In this document: piece after piece, positions 45,585 to 57,689 of the stretch | Numbering within the stretch: position 1 is the first letter of the stretch | How the letters are laid out: each line of letters begins with the position of its first letter | Assembly: GCA_037893225.1 (NCBI GenBank) | Contig: JAZGUH010000537.1 | Coordinates: 791,746-855,745 of the forward strand | DNA length: 64,000 bases | Direction of reading: 5' to 3' | From: Hippasteria phrygiana | Lineage: Eukaryota > Echinodermata > Asteroidea > Valvatida > Goniasteridae | Program-made: the position numbers and the translations under genes | The notes under the pieces: generated by a model | Database searches by the model: none | The model's input: the letters and a program-made list of their open reading frames with translations, nothing else | Told to the model about the DNA's origin: nothing

Positions 45585-47853
45585 CCAGATAGCACGCAAA
45601 CTTTAAAACAAAGAAAGTTACATTAACGCATGCCGTATTATTTACTGTAACGTTTAATACCAACGTTTAATTCATTTTCACGTTTTGATATGGTTAGTTT
45701 ACTCGTTGATATTATCATGTTCACTTAATGTTAGTTTGATAAAAGCCAGAACGTTGAAACAACCTTTTTGGAACTGTCAGTACATATTTAGGTTTAATGT
45801 AAGTCAAAATACTCAAAAGTAATCTGGACTGAAACGTTTCATGAACATTTACCGAATTATTGCTTTAACGTTCATTACAAACATTTAGGTGTGGTTAGTT
45901 TTCTCATTCAGATTGTGTTGAAGAAACGCTGGAACGGCTACAGTCAGACCGTTGGGAAACCTTTATGTATCATTACAAAGTCAACATAATCGAACATTTA
46001 ATAAGTTGAACGTTTGTTGTATTATTACTTGAACTTTCATTAGTAACGTTTAGGTATAGTTGGTGTGCTGCTGAATCAACATTGACGGACTCGGTTACAG
46101 TTAAAACGTCAAAACAACCTTTGTGTATTAAACATTTATAGTGATGTTGAACGTTAACATGATGGGAAAGTAATTTGGTCGAACAACGTTATATAAACGT
46201 TTGCATTGTGTTACGGTCTGAAAATCTCCAGACTATCCGTAAATATATATTACTAGAAAAAGGCTGAATTTTCTCAGATGCAACAAAGAAATGAAACAAG
46301 ATCACACTGATACAAGAAAAAAGAAACAATGTGATTTAATAATGAGAAGATTCGAGAATCAATAGGGTTTAACAAGTGTAGAATTAAGAAAAGATCTTAT
46401 ACAATATATAACTTAAAATATCTTACGGGCGATGACTTTTATAGGTGAGGGCTCAGACGACTTGGGCAGCTCTGCAATAGGTGAGGACTTGGGCGAGGAC
46501 TTAGACGACTTGGGCACCCAGCAACGGACGAGGACGACTCCAATAATGCGAGCGAATACAGTTCTTTGGCGAGCTGCAACACGGGGCGAATTCACCTTCA
46601 AAACAGCCGAAGAGAGACAAACATAGCGGGGATAACAAAAACTGGCTCCCGTCGCGAAAGTCTGGGGGTATAAGACCCCAAATAATGAACCGACGACAGT
46701 TCACAAATAGATGTCTCTTTTTCCGGAAATAAAACTCAGCTCTAACTCTCTCCAGACGCTCCTATACGCAGACGAGTCATATACAGGTCACAGGTCCGAA
46801 TAGAACGGCTCGATGAACTCGATAACCAAAATCCCAACGAAATTCTCCGTCCGTCTAAAGTCCTGATTTTGTTGTGAAGTTAGCCCGTTATAAAGAAATT
46901 TCATACATTCCAGAAATTACTAAAATCCAAAAGTATCTTACAGATCACGTCAGCTTTCAAATATAATCTTACAGAATTACGTCACATCTAAAAATAATCT
47001 TTTACACAGCTTATAAATACAATTACTGTGTTTCTGGAAAACATCTAGCGTATACGAGATAGACACAGAACCTTCTGGCATAATAAGGCTTAGCGTAAAC
47101 AACGTTGACCCATTCATTCACAAGTTAGGGTCAGCCGAGGTCGCACGCGTATGCAAATAAGTGAGGCGTGGCCTCGCCCACGTTTGTGACGGTCGTACAT
47201 AATACTGAATGAGGGGCGTATATACATTCCGTGAGGGGAATTTCATAACACTGACAACATTTACTTTGTGTACATAACACTTGTCATTACTTAAGCGATC
47301 AATATTAACGTTCAGGTATAGTTTGTTCATTGCCATAATGTTGTATCAATGTCGGAATGCTTAAACTCAAAACGTAAAAACAACCCTTTTGCGAATTACA
47401 ACGTAACCTTGAATCAACGTTCGGCGTCTCTGTGGTTATAATGGAATATTATGCTAAACCTACTGCATGCAAAAGCTGATACGTTTTACTGCTAACGTCT
47501 CGTGAACTATCCATGCTTTATACCTACCGATGAACTGCTTTGGAACCAACCGTACAAACCTTGTCTCAACGTTGAATGATGAACCATGCTCGAACAATTT
47601 ACACGTTAAAATATGACGGAGAAGACACCATACTTTCTAACCTAAATAACGTCAGCGTCAAATCAACGCTAATAAATTAATTAAAAATTAACAGAACCGC
47701 GCAACCTGAAAATCAAAGTTAAAACAACCTAGTAAAACCAACAAAATGACAATCTTAAAAGATCTCAGTTTAAAAAAAGTTTATTTAATGTTACAAATTA
47801 AACTAAACCGTAACCATTTCTAAGTGTTGATATAACGCTTGTGTGCTATCTGG
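45585..47853. mobile_element. Non-autonomous TIR element with degenerate internal repeats
   Basis: Ends are CCAGATAGCAC(G)CAA and its complement (TTGTGTGCTATCTGG). The interior shows ~190-bp degenerate units carrying AACGTTTAGGTATAGTT, then AAAACG...AAACAACCTTT (near 45650, 45880, 46045 and 47310). No transposase. Interrupted by a probable LTR at 46207-47250. Target duplication unclear. Confidence 0.55.
46207..47250 (+). mobile_element. Possible solo LTR
   Basis: Interrupts the repeat unit of the surrounding element. It begins TGTTACGG and ends CATAACA, giving TGTTA...TAACA termini usual for Ty3/Gypsy LTRs. No matching target duplication and no second LTR, so the identification is tentative. 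Confidence 0.35.
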
Positions 47854-48841
47854 TAACCGGGCTTTAAGGCCGGTTCACATCGGGCTTTTTACTTTACGTG
47901 AATGTGAATGCTAAACGAATTTGACGTCATGAAACATGCGCGGTAAAGATTCTCACAGTTTAAATTCCACAGTTGAAATTGGTGTCGACGTCACAAAATC
48001 CCTTCGTATTCGCTTCAAGCATCAACCGGCCATTACAGTGCAGAATCAAGTTTTCAGTGCATGAAGTCATAGGTTCGTTCAACTCACACAGACAATACAA
48101 ACGGTGACTAAACCGCTGCCTAAACTATAGCTTTAGTTCGCTTCATATGAAAATCAACGCCAAACTCCAGATTCCAAAGTTTGTAGATAAAATGTCACGA
48201 TTTGATATTGATGCTTTGACTATAGCCGAAATGTCAACAGTCAGTTCAGCAAACCTGGTTTGTTTGGTACGCAACACGCAATACTGTTGCAAAGCATTTT
48301 CATTTGAGCTCATTTCTTGTCAGTGTTTACCGAATCAAGGTACAAATTACAAAACAGTGCACCATATAACCAATACACATTCATTGTACAGATTTGACAC
48401 TGAATCGACCTTTAAATGTCGTTTGAAGCCATCTTATATTATGTCTAGTTGCATTGCAGTTCGGTCATTTTACTGATAAATAGTGGTTAGCTATTACAGA
48501 TTCGGTTCAAAGTATAGTAAAGTCTGTGTAGGAAGCTCCTTTTCATTTCGAATACTTTACACCTCACTTCCTCGAATTTTCCACTGGCTGTTATTAATTA
48601 ATGGGGTGCTGGTATGCCAATACGGGTTTGTGCAGCCAAACGTAAAACACACGATAGGAAAACAATGAATTGAGTACGCGCAAGAATGCGCGTATAGACG
48701 AAAATTGGCTAGGTGGTTTTTAAACCGCGGCCTCGGCCATCGTCCGTATTCATGAGGTTAATTCGAGCTCGGTGATCCAGCTACAGCGAATAATATAGGC
48801 CATGTTTACACTACCATAAAAAATCGTTCAGAAAGTGACCT
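47854..48841. other. Intergenic, no gene seen
   Basis: Contains a GGCCGGTTCAC...AACCGGCC pair (47870-48032) that may be a small MITE. The frame 48147-48476 has no recognised domain. Confidence 0.4.
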
Positions 48842-49164
48842 ACTGTAAAAACCAACGGCTAACACATTTTTAACACTTCAACGCGTTAATATTAATATTT
48901 TACACGTAAAGGTATAGGAGGCGTTGCAAGCGATTAACACTAAAACACGTTTAAATAGGCGTTGGTTTTTATGATTATCAACGCTTGAGGTGTTAATGTA
49001 TGTAGATATTAACACTTTAGAATGTTAATAATCATTAACACCAACGCCTATTTAAACGTGTTTTAGTGTCAATAGCGTACAACGCCTCCTATACCTTTAC
49101 GTGTAAAATATTAATATTAACGCGTTAAAGTGTTAAAAAAGTGTTAGCCGTTGGTTTTTACAGT
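48842..49164. mobile_element. Palindromic MITE, ACTGTAAAAACC ends
   Basis: About 323 bp. The left ~150 bp (ACTGTAAAAACCAACGGCTA, TTAACACTTCAACGCGTTAA, CGTAAAGGTATAGGAGGCGT) is the near-exact complement of the right ~150 bp, around a short centre near 49000. Flanked by TA-containing text, suggesting Tc1/mariner-type mobilisation. Only small differences separate the arms. Confidence 0.85.
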
Positions 49165-49732
49165 GTATGTTTTCCTACAGTGTCTGAATAAGAAAATGAA
49201 GGTTGTTAGCGGAATAGAAAGGAACATGACCAACTTTTCAGGCCATTCGACGCATATTCAAAACATGACATTTTTTACGTAAAAGTTGGACTCACATGCA
49301 GAGGGGCCGCTATATTTGTTTGCATGATAGCTCGTCTACGAAGCTGTCGCCACCCTTGTATGGAACGCCGCATCTTCCGAAATTAAAGCGGTGGGTTGAC
49401 GTATAAATAATAGGAGAATTAACAATGTAGTCTACAGCGCTCATTTTACAAGTAGAGCCACTACTAATGCATATGTCCCTAGAGGGCGCAATACACTCGC
49501 TAAGATTTTCACACAATAGCCTTCCCATCATGCTCCGCGGCATACCCGCCATGTTAGCTTCCTCTTTTCTCTTAGCGCTGATCAGCGTAGGACGTGAAAT
49601 TTTCAGTGGCGTTTTTATCACGCAGTTTACGTCTACGTCTGCCGTAGATTTGCTAAGTATTGTTAAATATAGATAGTAGAGTTTTTTTATATTGTGTTTG
49701 CAATGTTATTTTAGATAGGAATGGCTTCACGC
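49165..49732. other. Intergenic, no gene seen
   Basis: No domain recognised in either strand. Confidence 0.35.
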
Positions 49733-50030
49733 GAAGAGAGAAATGTGAAGCGTAAGTCGGCTGTGTGTGCGGGGCGGTACCTGTGGACGTGGGTTCCACG
49801 GGACCGCCCGCTCCTCCTGGGGGAGAGACCAGGGAGATACCCTCCTCCCACGGCCTTGCCTCCGACCGTGAATCTGTTGGGGCCACCCTCCCCGTACACA
49901 GACTTCACTCCACTGCCCGGAAACGGGCGGTGGCCTCCCCGTAGGCCGGGGATCGGGCTATAATCAGCCCGTTCCTCCGGCCGCGGATAACGGGGAAACC
50001 AGCCGACCAAGAAGCCTACCGGTAAAGCCT
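49733..50030. other. GC-rich segment with hairpin potential, unidentified
   Basis: Sharply more GC-rich than its neighbours, with complementary blocks such as GGCGGT/ACCGCC (49777 and 49802) and CCCGTTTCCGGGC-like pairs near 49915. It could be a fragment of a structured RNA gene or a repeat, but I cannot match it to a known RNA. Confidence 0.35.
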
Positions 50031-50536
50031 AGGTCACACTGTCACGATTTTAACGACGATAGCCCACGATTCACAATCCGGGTGATTCGTGGACATACTC
50101 GGCATCTTGGTGAGCCCTGATGAATCTTGATGAGTCGTAATGAATCTTGGCTGGTCGGCAAACTCCCCCGACAGTGTGGCAGTCCTTCGCTAAACGCACC
50201 AACGGATATTTCCGTTTCCCGCCGAAGGACTTTGATGACTATTTTACGGTACTAGCAGTCCCTGACTCCGTCAGGGACAAGCTTGCCGCTGATGGTAGCG
50301 GGTCTGGTTCGACACGCTCCTTGTTTACCGATCGTAAATGAAAAGGAAATGCAGAAATCGCAGTGAAAGCACTGGAAGGTCGAACATAATATTTCCTTTT
50401 CCACCGTCTACAAGTATTTTTTCGGCAATTTTATTTTACAAATACAATAAATTCCACACTAAGTACGGTATTTCTTGGGGTTGTTAAAGTTAGAAATCAC
50501 TCTACCAACAATTATAGTAGGTGAAAGCGCAATGCA

Positions 50537-50773
50537 ATGTTAAATGTCCATAGGCGGGCCGCGCAAGGTGTCTCGGGAAGCCCGTCGCGTGACCTTTTAC
50601 TTTCAGGCTCTATTGTTGCGAGGGGCGACATCCCTGTCATGTATGGAATCCATGTGTGCTATGCTAAACGTGGCGCGGCGCCCGTTGCCCGTCGCGCGTC
50701 GACCGAGACCTTCGGCTTAACGTCCCATCCGAAGGACGAGGCCCTTTTGAAATGAATAAGGGCCTGTCGTGCT
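50537..50773. repeat. Probable dispersed repeat tail
   Basis: GACCTTCGGCTTAACGTCCC and ATCCGAAGGACGAGGC (50704-50745) match wording I recall from repeats widespread in invertebrate genomes. The open frame across it is not credible as a gene. Confidence 0.4.
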
Positions 50774-50912
50774 CTAGCCTTTAGTGAAGGCGCGCGTGGT
50801 ATCCCGGATGCTGGTAACACGGAAAAAGGACGAGTGCGAGTGGCGGAGCTGGTCTTTTTTCGTGTTGAATGTAAGCATCCGGGGTGCCACGCGCGCCTGG
50901 ACTAAAGGCTAG
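50774..50912. mobile_element. Short palindromic MITE with 8-bp target duplication (hAT-like, copy 2)
   Basis: Ends TAGCCTTTAGTGAAGGCGCG and CGCGCCTGGACTAAAGGCTA are inverted, with GGTATCCCGGATGC/GCATCCGGGGTGCC inside. TCGTGCTC occurs directly at both borders (50767-50774 and 50913-50920), an 8-bp duplication typical of hAT transposases. 139 bp; no coding capacity. Confidence 0.82.
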
Positions 50913-50920
50913 TCGTGCTC

Positions 50921-51840
50921 CAGAACAATGCACTATTTGTTACCAGGAATGCTAATGCAAGCAATACATGGTGTGGTTTCCCATCCAAGTACTGTCTGCA
51001 ATCAACGTTGCTTAACTTCAGTAAGGTGTCACTTGCTCTTCCACTGAGCCAACAATTTTTATTATTTTAAGTAATGAGTGCGTTTGAATCCAGCTCCCTC
51101 CAAACATTTGACCGGAGTGATTGGAAAGGGCATAGATTCTTATTGTTTGTACAGTTTAGAATGGCCAGCTACGTACTCTTAACAATTTAGGGGCAAATTG
51201 TGCAGTGATTTTAATTGGGGACACAATAATTATGAGTGGGGGTCGATGCATGGCAACAGCATTTTAAGCGTCGAGGACCCGGGGCACCAGCATTCGCAAC
51301 TAACTGTGGCAAGAAGGGCAGCAGCATTTTTAGTGGGGACACAGGGGGCACCAGAATGTTTAGTGAGCTCAGGGGTGTAGCATTCCGTGCACGGTGGACA
51401 TTATTATTGACTCTCCAATACTCGTATCTGCCTTTTAATACTCGGTGTTTCACAAGTTCACAGTTCACAAGTTACTCACGGTAACTGTTAACATTCACAA
51501 ACTGCGGTTCACGTTGTTCACAAAGCTCATAGATCACAAAATTACAGCAAGATAAGGCGATTAAGTTCAAAAGGAAAATCACGTAAAAGACAAATAAGGC
51601 GAGAAAGTAAGGCGAGATTAGGTAAAAAAATAGACATCAGCTCCACCGCTATCTGCTAAAACAACTGCATTACTAACACTAGTTCATATTGTTCTGTGCT
51701 CCAACGCGCACCTGCGCTTTACTGTGCTCCCGCGCTGCATTACGCTGGGGGTTCTTAACGCGCCCAAGCTACAAATTAGTCAAATAAATAGCGCGCAACT
51801 TACAAAGCTGTAAAGTTAAGAAATCTGGGAAACTACAAGG
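50921..51840. other. Intergenic, no gene seen
   Basis: CAGCATTTTTAGTGGGGACACAGGGGGCACCAG-like text (51260-51360) is related to that at 51855-51900 and 56945-56970, so part is repeat-derived. Confidence 0.4.
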
Positions 51841-51970
51841 GGGAACTAATGTTTTTTTCAGTGGGGGCACTAACATTTTTAGTGGGGGCACAGGGGGGGG
51901 GGGACTATAATTTCCTGTGAGGGCACACTAGGGCCAGCAGCATGAAGGAAATTATTTTAATGTTGCGGCG
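51841..51970 (+). repeat. Direct repeat also found at 56920-57018
   Basis: GGGGGCACTAACATTTTTAG, then GGGCACACTAG(G/A)GCCA and CATGAAGGAAATTATTTTAATGTTGCG, occur at both places on either side of the DIRS element. It may be a terminal repeat or a coincidentally dispersed repeat. Confidence 0.6.
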
Positions 51971-52089
51971 ATTGTGTACTTATGTGGGCCCCGTTCAAAG
52001 GCATAGCAAGGTAATTTATCATTTAAACCATCGTACACATTAAACAAAACATACCATACTTAATAATGTTGGTAATGTGCGAGCTGCAG

Positions 52090-52440
52090 CAACCGGCTTG
52101 AACAAAATAAAGAACGGGTGCACGGGAAGCTTTGACATAAGAATCTTTAGCCGTATCCGTCTTCTAACGTCCATGACGCTTGAACAGTCTATCGGCTATA
52201 CCAGCCTTAGCAGCCTCTGAGGCTCCTGCTGCTCTTAAACTATGTAAGGAAAATTTGGAAACATCTTCAACAATTGGAGAAGGTGCTCTTAAAACTAACT
52301 CTCTAACTCTGGAATATGACATGGACTGATTGCTTTTGCGCAGGGAATATCCAATTTTACTTTTTGCTAAATTCCTAAATACAAAAGCCCTCTGTCATCA
52401 TGGGAAATATTTGCAAGTTTGATATAAAGCTTTATACAAC
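52090..52440 (-). pseudogene. DIRS tyrosine recombinase, C-terminal catalytic part
   Basis: The minus strand reads FVFRNLAKSKIGYS, then HSLRAAGASEAAKAGI, RHGRW and a following Tyr (DSYV), the conserved R-x-H/R...W...Y box of phage-type recombinases. Detached from its N-terminal half by 52441-53130. A stop pair precedes FVFRN. Confidence 0.8.
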
Positions 52441-53130
52441 ACCTAAATAAATCCCCGCCATCTGATTGGTGGATCGTCGATCACGTGCATTGAATTATTT
52501 GACCCATCACACGACGCGAACCCGCACCGCCAAAAACGTTCTATCACATGGTTCTATCAAACGGTGCGCGCGTTTGATAGGACTTCCCCGCCGCGACAAC
52601 ACGGCTGTCATTGAACTGGTTTCCGATTCCTCCATTGTCCTTTGGACATCAAATGTATATTATATACATATGGGGACCGGGAACCAGTCTAGGCTGTCGT
52701 TCACACAAAATGGCGGACGGTGTTTCCGAACCGCGGTTTGTTCTCAAACAGACGACGAAATATTGGAACTCGTAGGCGATGGTGACGCTGCTAACACAAA
52801 GAGACAAATTAAATATGCAGTCAAACGATTAGTGGAATTTGCAAGACACGCAGGAACAACAATTAAAGCTTTAACTGATTCGGAACTGGACCACTTTTTG
52901 TCGCGGTTTTATGCGGGACTGAGAAGGTAAACGGCACGTTGTACACAAAGAAATCCATGCATGCAATCTGTCGAGAATGTATTCAGGTGTTGTATAAAAC
53001 AAATAATGAATGTTTCACATTCGTGCAATGGTAAGAATAATTTCATTTCGCCTCGTGGAATGGAACATTCAATCTGTCACCTCATAAAATTATTCTTACC
53101 ATCACACTCATAAACATTCATTATTTTTAT
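52441..53130 (+). mobile_element. Segment splitting the DIRS recombinase, with a 3' palindrome
   Basis: GGTGTTGTATAAA occurs inverted at both sides of the coding part (52430-52443 and 52985-52998). A ~130-bp palindrome (53000-53125, arms AATAATGAATGTTT...GGTAAGAATAATTT) closes the right end. It carries an exon on the plus strand, opposite to the DIRS genes. Confidence 0.55.
52710..52927 (+). pseudogene. Crypton/KIAA1958-like recombinase N-terminal exon
   Basis: ATG at 52710 begins MADGVSEPRF; the conserved part (DDEILELVGDGD, NTKRQIKYAVKRL, LDHFLSRFYAGLR) is in another frame open from 52466, so a frameshift lies near 52735. The text matches the helical N-terminal region of Crypton-derived tyrosine recombinase-like proteins. 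It ends AAG|GTAAAC, a splice donor. No catalytic exon follows in the window. Confidence 0.55.
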
Positions 53131-53688
53131 ACTAACATATCAACCGGACAAGTCTGTGAAACTGATCTGGCAATGATGACCTCACTGCCCTGTCGATATA
53201 CATCTGTCTTGAATCCAGATTGACATATGATCATGATGAAACGTTAAGTCTTGTATCTTTAAGCGAGGCTAACTCAAACCGTAAAAAAGACCGCAAAAGA
53301 TATTAAAGCCATAGCCAATGTTCTAATGTTCATTAAGTTATGTACCGATCTGTCAGTTTTGTACATTTGTACCATCTGTACTAAAATCTCGGGTGTTATT
53401 GGCTCCTTTCTTGCCTTTCTTGAGCCCTTCTGTTACTTGAACAATTAATGGATTCTTCGTGGGATCGTCAAGACTGGCCATGCGATGTGCCCAGGAAATT
53501 GCAGCTAAAGCACTGATAACAGAATATGGTGATAATGCTAAATTGCTAATTTGAACCAGATATAACGATGGATCTCCAGGTAGGGGCGACTCGTCGTGGG
53601 ACTGCGCCCATTGCTGCCATCTTGTAAAAGACGAGGTGTACTGAGTAACCGTACTTGAAGCTCTTGAATTCACCAATATGGAGGGCAA
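53130..53688 (-). pseudogene. DIRS tyrosine recombinase, N-terminal part
   Basis: 53688-53353 encodes the core-binding domain (SSTVTQYTSSFTRWQQWAQ; YSVISALAAISWAHRM). Downstream, in shifted frames, come MNIRTLAMALISFA, LKIQDLTFHHDHM and QGSEVIIARSVSQTCPV, the region around the first catalytic Arg, itself mutated. Confidence 0.75.
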
Positions 53689-54270
53689 CTGGTTGGCGAG
53701 AGAGCTCAGATCTTGGTCGTTGGCGATCCGTGCGAAACGTGTCTCCAGTTGTCGGTGTTGAATATTAGCTTTAAAAAAAAAAATGGGTTACAACAATTTG
53801 TTGTTACTTTAGACGTTATACGATGTATTGAAATTTGAGTCACTTGTCCTCAATTTCGGAATTGGCCCGCTGGGGGTCTCTCGGCACCTGGTGCACCACC
53901 GAGCGTAATTTGCTTAACATTCCGAACGTTCGGTTATACAGAAAACTCATTCATAACTGTTGAACCTCAGCGCCAGTAGTGTACTGCGTACAATATCTTG
54001 AATAAACTTGGAATTATTACTTCGACCATTCTCAAATAGTGGGAAAGGACTCACAAATTCATAAATATCGGTAATTTCTGGTCTTGAATTATAACCGTCT
54101 GGGAATAATAACACCCAATAGGCCTAAGGGGCTGATCTCCAAGCGGGGCAAATCAATGTCCCCTCAGCTCGACTGGCTATTAACTGCAGTATGACTCTTG
54201 CAATCAAATGAATAGTGGGAACCAACCAGTTATTATCACCTGCATAATCTTGGGTAAATGCGTCGGTTGC

Positions 54271-55951
54271 CTAGGTGCTTGGATTCCAGTGTCTGGAATT
54301 AAAACGACTTAATTTGGAATTATAGTAACTGGCAAACCTATCAATAGTGTAAGGCCCCCAGTTCCGATCGAGTAAATAGAACATTTCATCTGAGATCCGC
54401 CAATCGTCATAATCAACGAGCTTACTGAGTAAATCTGCCTTTTCATTCCGTGATCCCGGCACCCATTCTAATTCTAGGAACACTCCATTACGTACACAAA
54501 TACGAGATATGTCTAATACAATTGACTGTAAATCTGGTTTCATACTGCCCCTGGAAACTATTCTTGCAACGGCTTGATTATCAGAAAACCAAATTACCTT
54601 GGTGTTTTTGAACCTGTTTATTCGGGAGGCTAGAATCATTTCTATTGCCTTTAATTCTCTCCAGGTTGAGGCATGTTTCTTTTCATTTTCCGACCAGTGT
54701 CCATGACTGATGGAATCGTTCATGTTTACTATGTAACCTCCAAAACCACTTTTACTTGCATCTGAAAACACCAATCTTGAACACATGGGAGTGAATTTTA
54801 TTGGGGTTTCTTTCAGATTATCAATGTTATGCAACCAGAACAGAAGTTCTTCGTTAGCTAGATCTGAAATGAAAACATTGGAGTTCCATGAGTCTCTTGA
54901 TTCAATTACACAATGTATAGCTTTAGTCATTACCCTACTCATCGATCCCGTTACTAAGTAGGATGAAACGATCTTTCCAGCCACGCTGGCTAGATCCTTG
55001 ACCTTGATCCATGCGGACGGACCTGCAGACTTAGGAGTCAATAATTCTTGAATTCCTTCCTTGATACTGCTTATCCGTCTGTGCGGTAAGACAAGAGAAC
55101 CATTATTGAGGTTGATTGTCATACCTAACCACTCGGTCTCTGAGACCGGGTCCCAATTACTCTTTTGAACGTTGGGTACGAAACCTGCATTGACCAGGTC
55201 AACTTTCACTTGAGCACTGTGCTCTTTGGCTTTCTGAAAGCACTCTGCATATCACAAACCATCGTCTGAGAACACAACTATTTGTTTCCCTTCACTTATC
55301 CACTTTTGTACCAGCGGTCTTACCACTTTGGTGAAAACATATGGGGCAGTTGATAGACCGAATGGTAATACGGTAAACCTGAAAAATGTAAATGAACCTT
55401 AAAAACTAAGAGAAGCCTAAATACTGTTGATGTTCTTGTCGGATGCTAATGTGGTGGTAACCCGATTTCAGATCAAACTGGAACATAAATCCACCCTTTG
55501 TAAGATAAAACAGGGCTGTACGCATATCTTCGTACTTGACGGATTGTTTCCATAAATATCTGTTCACTTCTCTCAAATCTAATATTAATCTTCGCTTACC
55601 TGATTTCTGTATTGAAACAGACAATGGATTAACTATGGATGGTTGTTCAGTACAAGGCAAAACACATTGTGACTCCAACAAATCTGAAATTGCTTTTGTA
55701 ACAAATTCGGTGTTATTGATAGCTGAGCTATTATTAAAGCCATGTTTGGATATTTCTACATTTGGCGTATGTGATGGCGTTTCATAAAACGGAAGCATGT
55801 AACCGTTTCTAATTATATCTAATACAAAGGAATTGGCTTCAATTGATTTCCAGAAATCGTAATATTGATGTAAACGACCAGACACTTGAATTTTGCAACC
55901 TGTGGAACACCTTTCTTCATATTCAAAGTAGTTATCTGTAAAGTAATTCAA
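54271..55951 (-). pseudogene. DIRS reverse transcriptase-RNase H
   Basis: 55951-55406 has the RT N-terminal part (VLPCTEQPSIVNPLSV, RRLILDLREVNRYL, FDLKSGYHHI). The catalytic FSDDG is followed by an in-frame TGA near 55256. 55209-54271 has the thumb and RNase H (LVFSDASKSGFGG, WRELKAIEMIL, WFSDNQAVARIV, ELEWVPGSRNEKADLLSK). Region ends with DRFASYYNSKLSRFNSR, usual for DIRS. Confidence 0.88.
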
Positions 55952-55997
55952 CTCAACTTTATTGATTGTGCTCGACTTGCTTGCTATGGTGTCCTTG

Positions 55998-56664
55998 TTA
56001 GGCGGAGAAACTTGAGGAGTGGTTGCTTTTGTCTTGCCTTCTACTGATGTTTGGACAGGACTTTCTCCAGTGACCTTGGCCTCCGCAAGCGCAGCAGATG
56101 TCTTTGCTGGTTAGGAATCTTTGACCACGAAAAAACTGGTGTTGAGCTGTAGGAGAGACAGAAGAAGTAGCGGGAGCAGGAGTCTGGTAGTCACCGGTCT
56201 TGAATCTCTTGGCTCCGGACTTCTTAACGGATGCAGCTTTGAGCTTTCTGGCTGCCCTGTCTTCTGCCCGTGTGATCTTCTTGTCATCATCGGAGTCGTT
56301 GGCCAACTCGTTATTCTCGTCTTCTTCAACTGTCGCCCAACCCGAGGGGCTGGCATCTGCTAGTCGGATTAGCTTTTGACGGTGTTCAAGCAGTGCTTTG
56401 TATATTGGTCAGTTCCTGTTGCACTTCGGTGGACTGGTTTTTGCGTTCAGCTTCGACAACGTGTTTCAATACTGACTGATTAAAGTTATATTGTCGTTTA
56501 TGGCCTTCCCTTTTCTAGGTAAATTTATTGGTAGTGGCCGATTTAAGCTTTGCGTCGAAACTGGCAGATGCTTCAGCTATTTTATCTTCAATGAACTTGA
56601 CTTGACTATAGGAGAATTGAGCCAATAACTCCTGAATATCCTCTCTCGTAGCTGGCGTTGACAT
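55998..56664 (-). pseudogene. DIRS gag-like ORF
   Basis: ATG at 56664 (MSTPATREDIQELLAQ), a helical region broken by stops and a shift near 56400-56520. The last part has KRFKTGDYQTP and the knuckle CCACGGQGHWRKSC. Confidence 0.7.
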
Positions 56665-56886
56665 GTTGAAACGTGTAGAAAAATGCAACAGAAATAAATT
56701 TCGTGTGTTGTCGTCGTTGCTGCCAGCAAGCGGTGTGAAGTGACGCGTTTCTCCACTAACAGCACGTACTGCACCCTATTCAAAATTCCCGCCCTGACCA
56801 CCGAACCGTACAATCATTAGCATATCAATGATAAATTCGATGCATTCTAATTCGACCCGGTACTCAACCGAATACATCAACATTTT

Positions 56887-56912
56887 TATTGGGGGAGGGG
56901 GGGGGGGGGGGT
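56887..56912. repeat. dG tract
   Basis: GGGGGAGGGGGGGGGGGGGGTGG; immediately precedes the second copy of the 51841-51970 repeat. Confidence 0.85.
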
Positions 56913-57069
56913 GGTAGACGTGAAAAGGGGCACTCGATATATCGGGCGCACAGGGGGCACTAACATTTTTAGGGCACACTAGAGCCATCAACATGAAGGA
57001 AATTATTTTAATGTTGCGTCAAGTGAGTACGGAAGCGTAGAAGGGCCATAGGAAATTTTTTTAAAATGT

Positions 57070-57318
57070 GTTACTATCTCGCCGCGGCGAGTTACTATCT
57101 CGCCGCGGCGAGTTACTATCTCGCCGCGGCGAGTTACTATCTCGCCGCGGCGAGTTACTATCTCGCCGCGGCGAGTTACTATCTCGCCGCGGCGAGTTAC
57201 TATCTCGCCGCGGCGAGTTACTATCTCGCCGCGGCGAGTTACTATCTCGCCGCGGCGAGTTACTATCTCGCCGCGGCGAGTTACTATCTCGCCGCGGCGA
57301 GTTACTATCTCGCCGCGG
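57070..57318 (+). repeat. 21-bp tandem array, 12 copies
   Basis: Near-perfect units of GTTACTATCTCGCCGCGGCG(A) (11 whole copies and one partial). Diverged inverted copies (three or four) lie at 59727-59800 in the other arm. The Tyr-Leu-Ala and Arg-Arg-Asp-Ser repeats read through it are not genes. Confidence 0.95.
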
Positions 57319-57689
57319 ATTCGGACCGTTGGTACACGCTCTCAATCGAGAGGCCGGTGGTGCGAAACTACCATCCGAGAGATCACCCGTACAAAAATGT
57401 GGGAACACCATGGGAACACCATGGGGATTTTATGGACAACATGGGAACACCATTGGGATTTTGTTATTTTTTAACCAAACGTTTTCTGTTGAACAAGCAC
57501 AGCAAGCCACAAAAATTGTCCCATGAAAATCCGCATGGGGTGCATTGTATGAGAAGTCTGTATGGGACAATTCCCATGGAGTGCATTGGACAATCCCCAT
57601 GTGGTGCATCGGACAATCCTCTTGGAGTGCATTGGACAAGCTCCATGCGGTGCATGGGACAATCCCCACCCGCGGTCACCCAAGCCGGC

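Larger units (their letters stand above)
52090..56664 (-). mobile_element. Degenerate DIRS-type retrotransposon
   Basis: On the minus strand, in order: gag (56664-55998), RT/RNase H (55951-54271) and a tyrosine recombinase (53688-52090, split). RT followed by RNase H and a tyrosine recombinase instead of a DDE integrase defines DIRS-like elements. Stop codons and frameshifts occur throughout. Terminal repeats were not resolved. Confidence 0.8.

Noticed and set aside
49733..50030. Additional rRNA fragment
   Set aside because: GC-rich and structured, but I could not align any conserved rRNA segment to it.
50537..50755. 72-aa protein
   Set aside because: Lies in repeat-like text (CTTCGGCTTAACGTCCC...) and has no domain.
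52090..53130. Reading the DIRS recombinase as one interrupted by an intron
   Set aside because: The intervening DNA carries an opposite-strand exon and palindrome, and no splice sites match the recombinase frame.
57070..57318. CRISPR-like repeat array
   Set aside because: Units are contiguous 21-mers with no spacers, in an animal-type genome, and belong to a foldback arm.
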